Source of the DNA: Deltaproteobacteria bacterium RIFOXYD12_FULL_50_9
GTDB lineage: Bacteria > Desulfobacterota > Desulfobulbia > Desulfobulbales > CALZHT01
DNA length: 14,394 nt
Reading direction: 5' to 3'
Assembly: GCA_001799225.1 (NCBI GenBank)
Contig: MGTA01000181.1
Span: 1-14,394, forward strand
Shown: positions 13,936 through 14,394 of the stretch, piece after piece
How positions within the stretch are numbered: position 1 is the stretch's first letter
How the letters are laid out: every line of letters starts with the position of its first letter
Position numbers and translations under genes: made by a program
The notes under the pieces: model-generated
The model's database searches: none
Told to the model about the DNA's origin: nothing
The model's input: only the letters and a program-made list of their open reading frames with translations

Positions 13936-13955
13936 AAAAAGGTGAAGGAGGCACG

Positions 13956-14394
13956 GTGGATCAACAACAATTTGGAATTAGAGGCATGACATGCGCCTCA
14001 TGTGCTGCTCGTATTGAGCGTGTATTAGCCGTGCAAGCCGGGATCAAGCAAGTAAGTGTAAATCTGGCAACAGAAATAGTTACAATCTCCTGGGATAACC
14101 AACTAATAAAAGTGGGAGATATTGCCAAACAAATTAATGATCTGGGGTTTGAGCTCATTATCCCGCAAAATACGGAACATCTGCCAAAGAGAGGTTCTCA
14201 GTTTAGCAGACAGCAACAGGAGACCTTGGATAAGCTGACAATTATGCGGCAAAAATTGATCCCGGCCCTCATCTGCGCCATTATTTTATTATTCATATCT
14301 ATGGGCGAGATGTTTGGTCTGCCTTTACCGATTTGGCTTGATCCCCACCATTCGCCGCGGAGTTTCGGAGTTGTCCAGTTTATTCTGGTTTTGC
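13956..14394 (+). CDS. copA: Copper-exporting P-type ATPase, N-terminal part (runs off the window)
   Basis: The first 146 codons of a P1B-type ATPase are present, and the reading frame is open at the window end. An HMA domain (about 4-70) has G-M-T-C13-A-S-C16-A-A-R-I-E, the classic Cu(I) site. A charged linker (about 71-100) leads to the first membrane helix (about 101-117), then M-F-G-L-P-L-P-I-W-L-D-P-H-H, a loop typical of bacterial CopA, and the start of helix 2. The phosphorylation, ATP-binding and C-P-C motifs lie outside the window and cannot be checked. The GTG start is preceded by AAGGAGG four bases upstream; no better ATG precedes the HMA domain. It is divergent from copZ, with which it should work in copper export. 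Confidence 0.88.
   Translation, partial: MDQQQFGIRGMTCASCAARIERVLAVQAGIKQVSVNLATEIVTISWDNQLIKVGDIAKQINDLGFELIIPQNTEHLPKRGSQFSRQQQETLDKLTIMRQKLIPALICAIILLFISMGEMFGLPLPIWLDPHHSPRSFGVVQFILVL

Overview
The window looks like chromosomal DNA from an anaerobic Gram-negative bacterium, most likely a sulfur- or metal-cycling deltaproteobacterium (Desulfobacterota; Desulfobulbales is my guess). The guess rests on moderate GC, a YedE-type selenium/sulfur transporter, SBBP-propeller and SUMF1-domain exported proteins, a lysine 2,3-aminomutase and a copper-export locus. No rRNA, tRNA, CRISPR array, IS element or phage gene was seen.

Left block (about 268-8374, + strand): seven co-directional genes, nearly all for the envelope. 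They are an exported seven-unit SBBP beta-propeller protein, an exported protein with two carboxypeptidase-regulatory-like modules, a membrane-anchored TPR protein, a YedE-family transporter, a NosD-like beta-helix lipoprotein, an MFS transporter and an exported SUMF1-domain protein. yedE, the lipoprotein gene and the MFS gene overlap one another and are probably translated together. Possible terminators after the TPR gene and after the MFS gene suggest sub-units rather than one long operon.

Middle block (13341 down to 8410, - strand): a conserved-looking 90-aa protein, KamA (lysine 2,3-aminomutase), two D-Ala-D-Ala-ligase-like ATP-grasp enzymes, a GNAT acetyltransferase and, after an 86-bp gap, an MgtC/SapB membrane protein. 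From kamA to the GNAT gene the spacing is tight (about 40 bp, 8 bp, 1-bp overlap). KamA keeps the residues that bind the iron-sulfur cluster, PLP and lysine, and both ATP-grasp proteins keep their Mg-ATP residues. My reading is that this operon makes beta-lysine, joins it to other amino acids in one or two ATP-dependent ligations, and may acetylate the product. This is the best candidate in the window for an undescribed pathway. The product cannot be read from the sequence.

Right edge (13342-14394): a 325-bp stretch with three hairpins that share a GGAACTT apex, then a copper chaperone gene (copZ, - strand) divergent from a copper P-type ATPase gene (copA, + strand) that runs off the end of the window.
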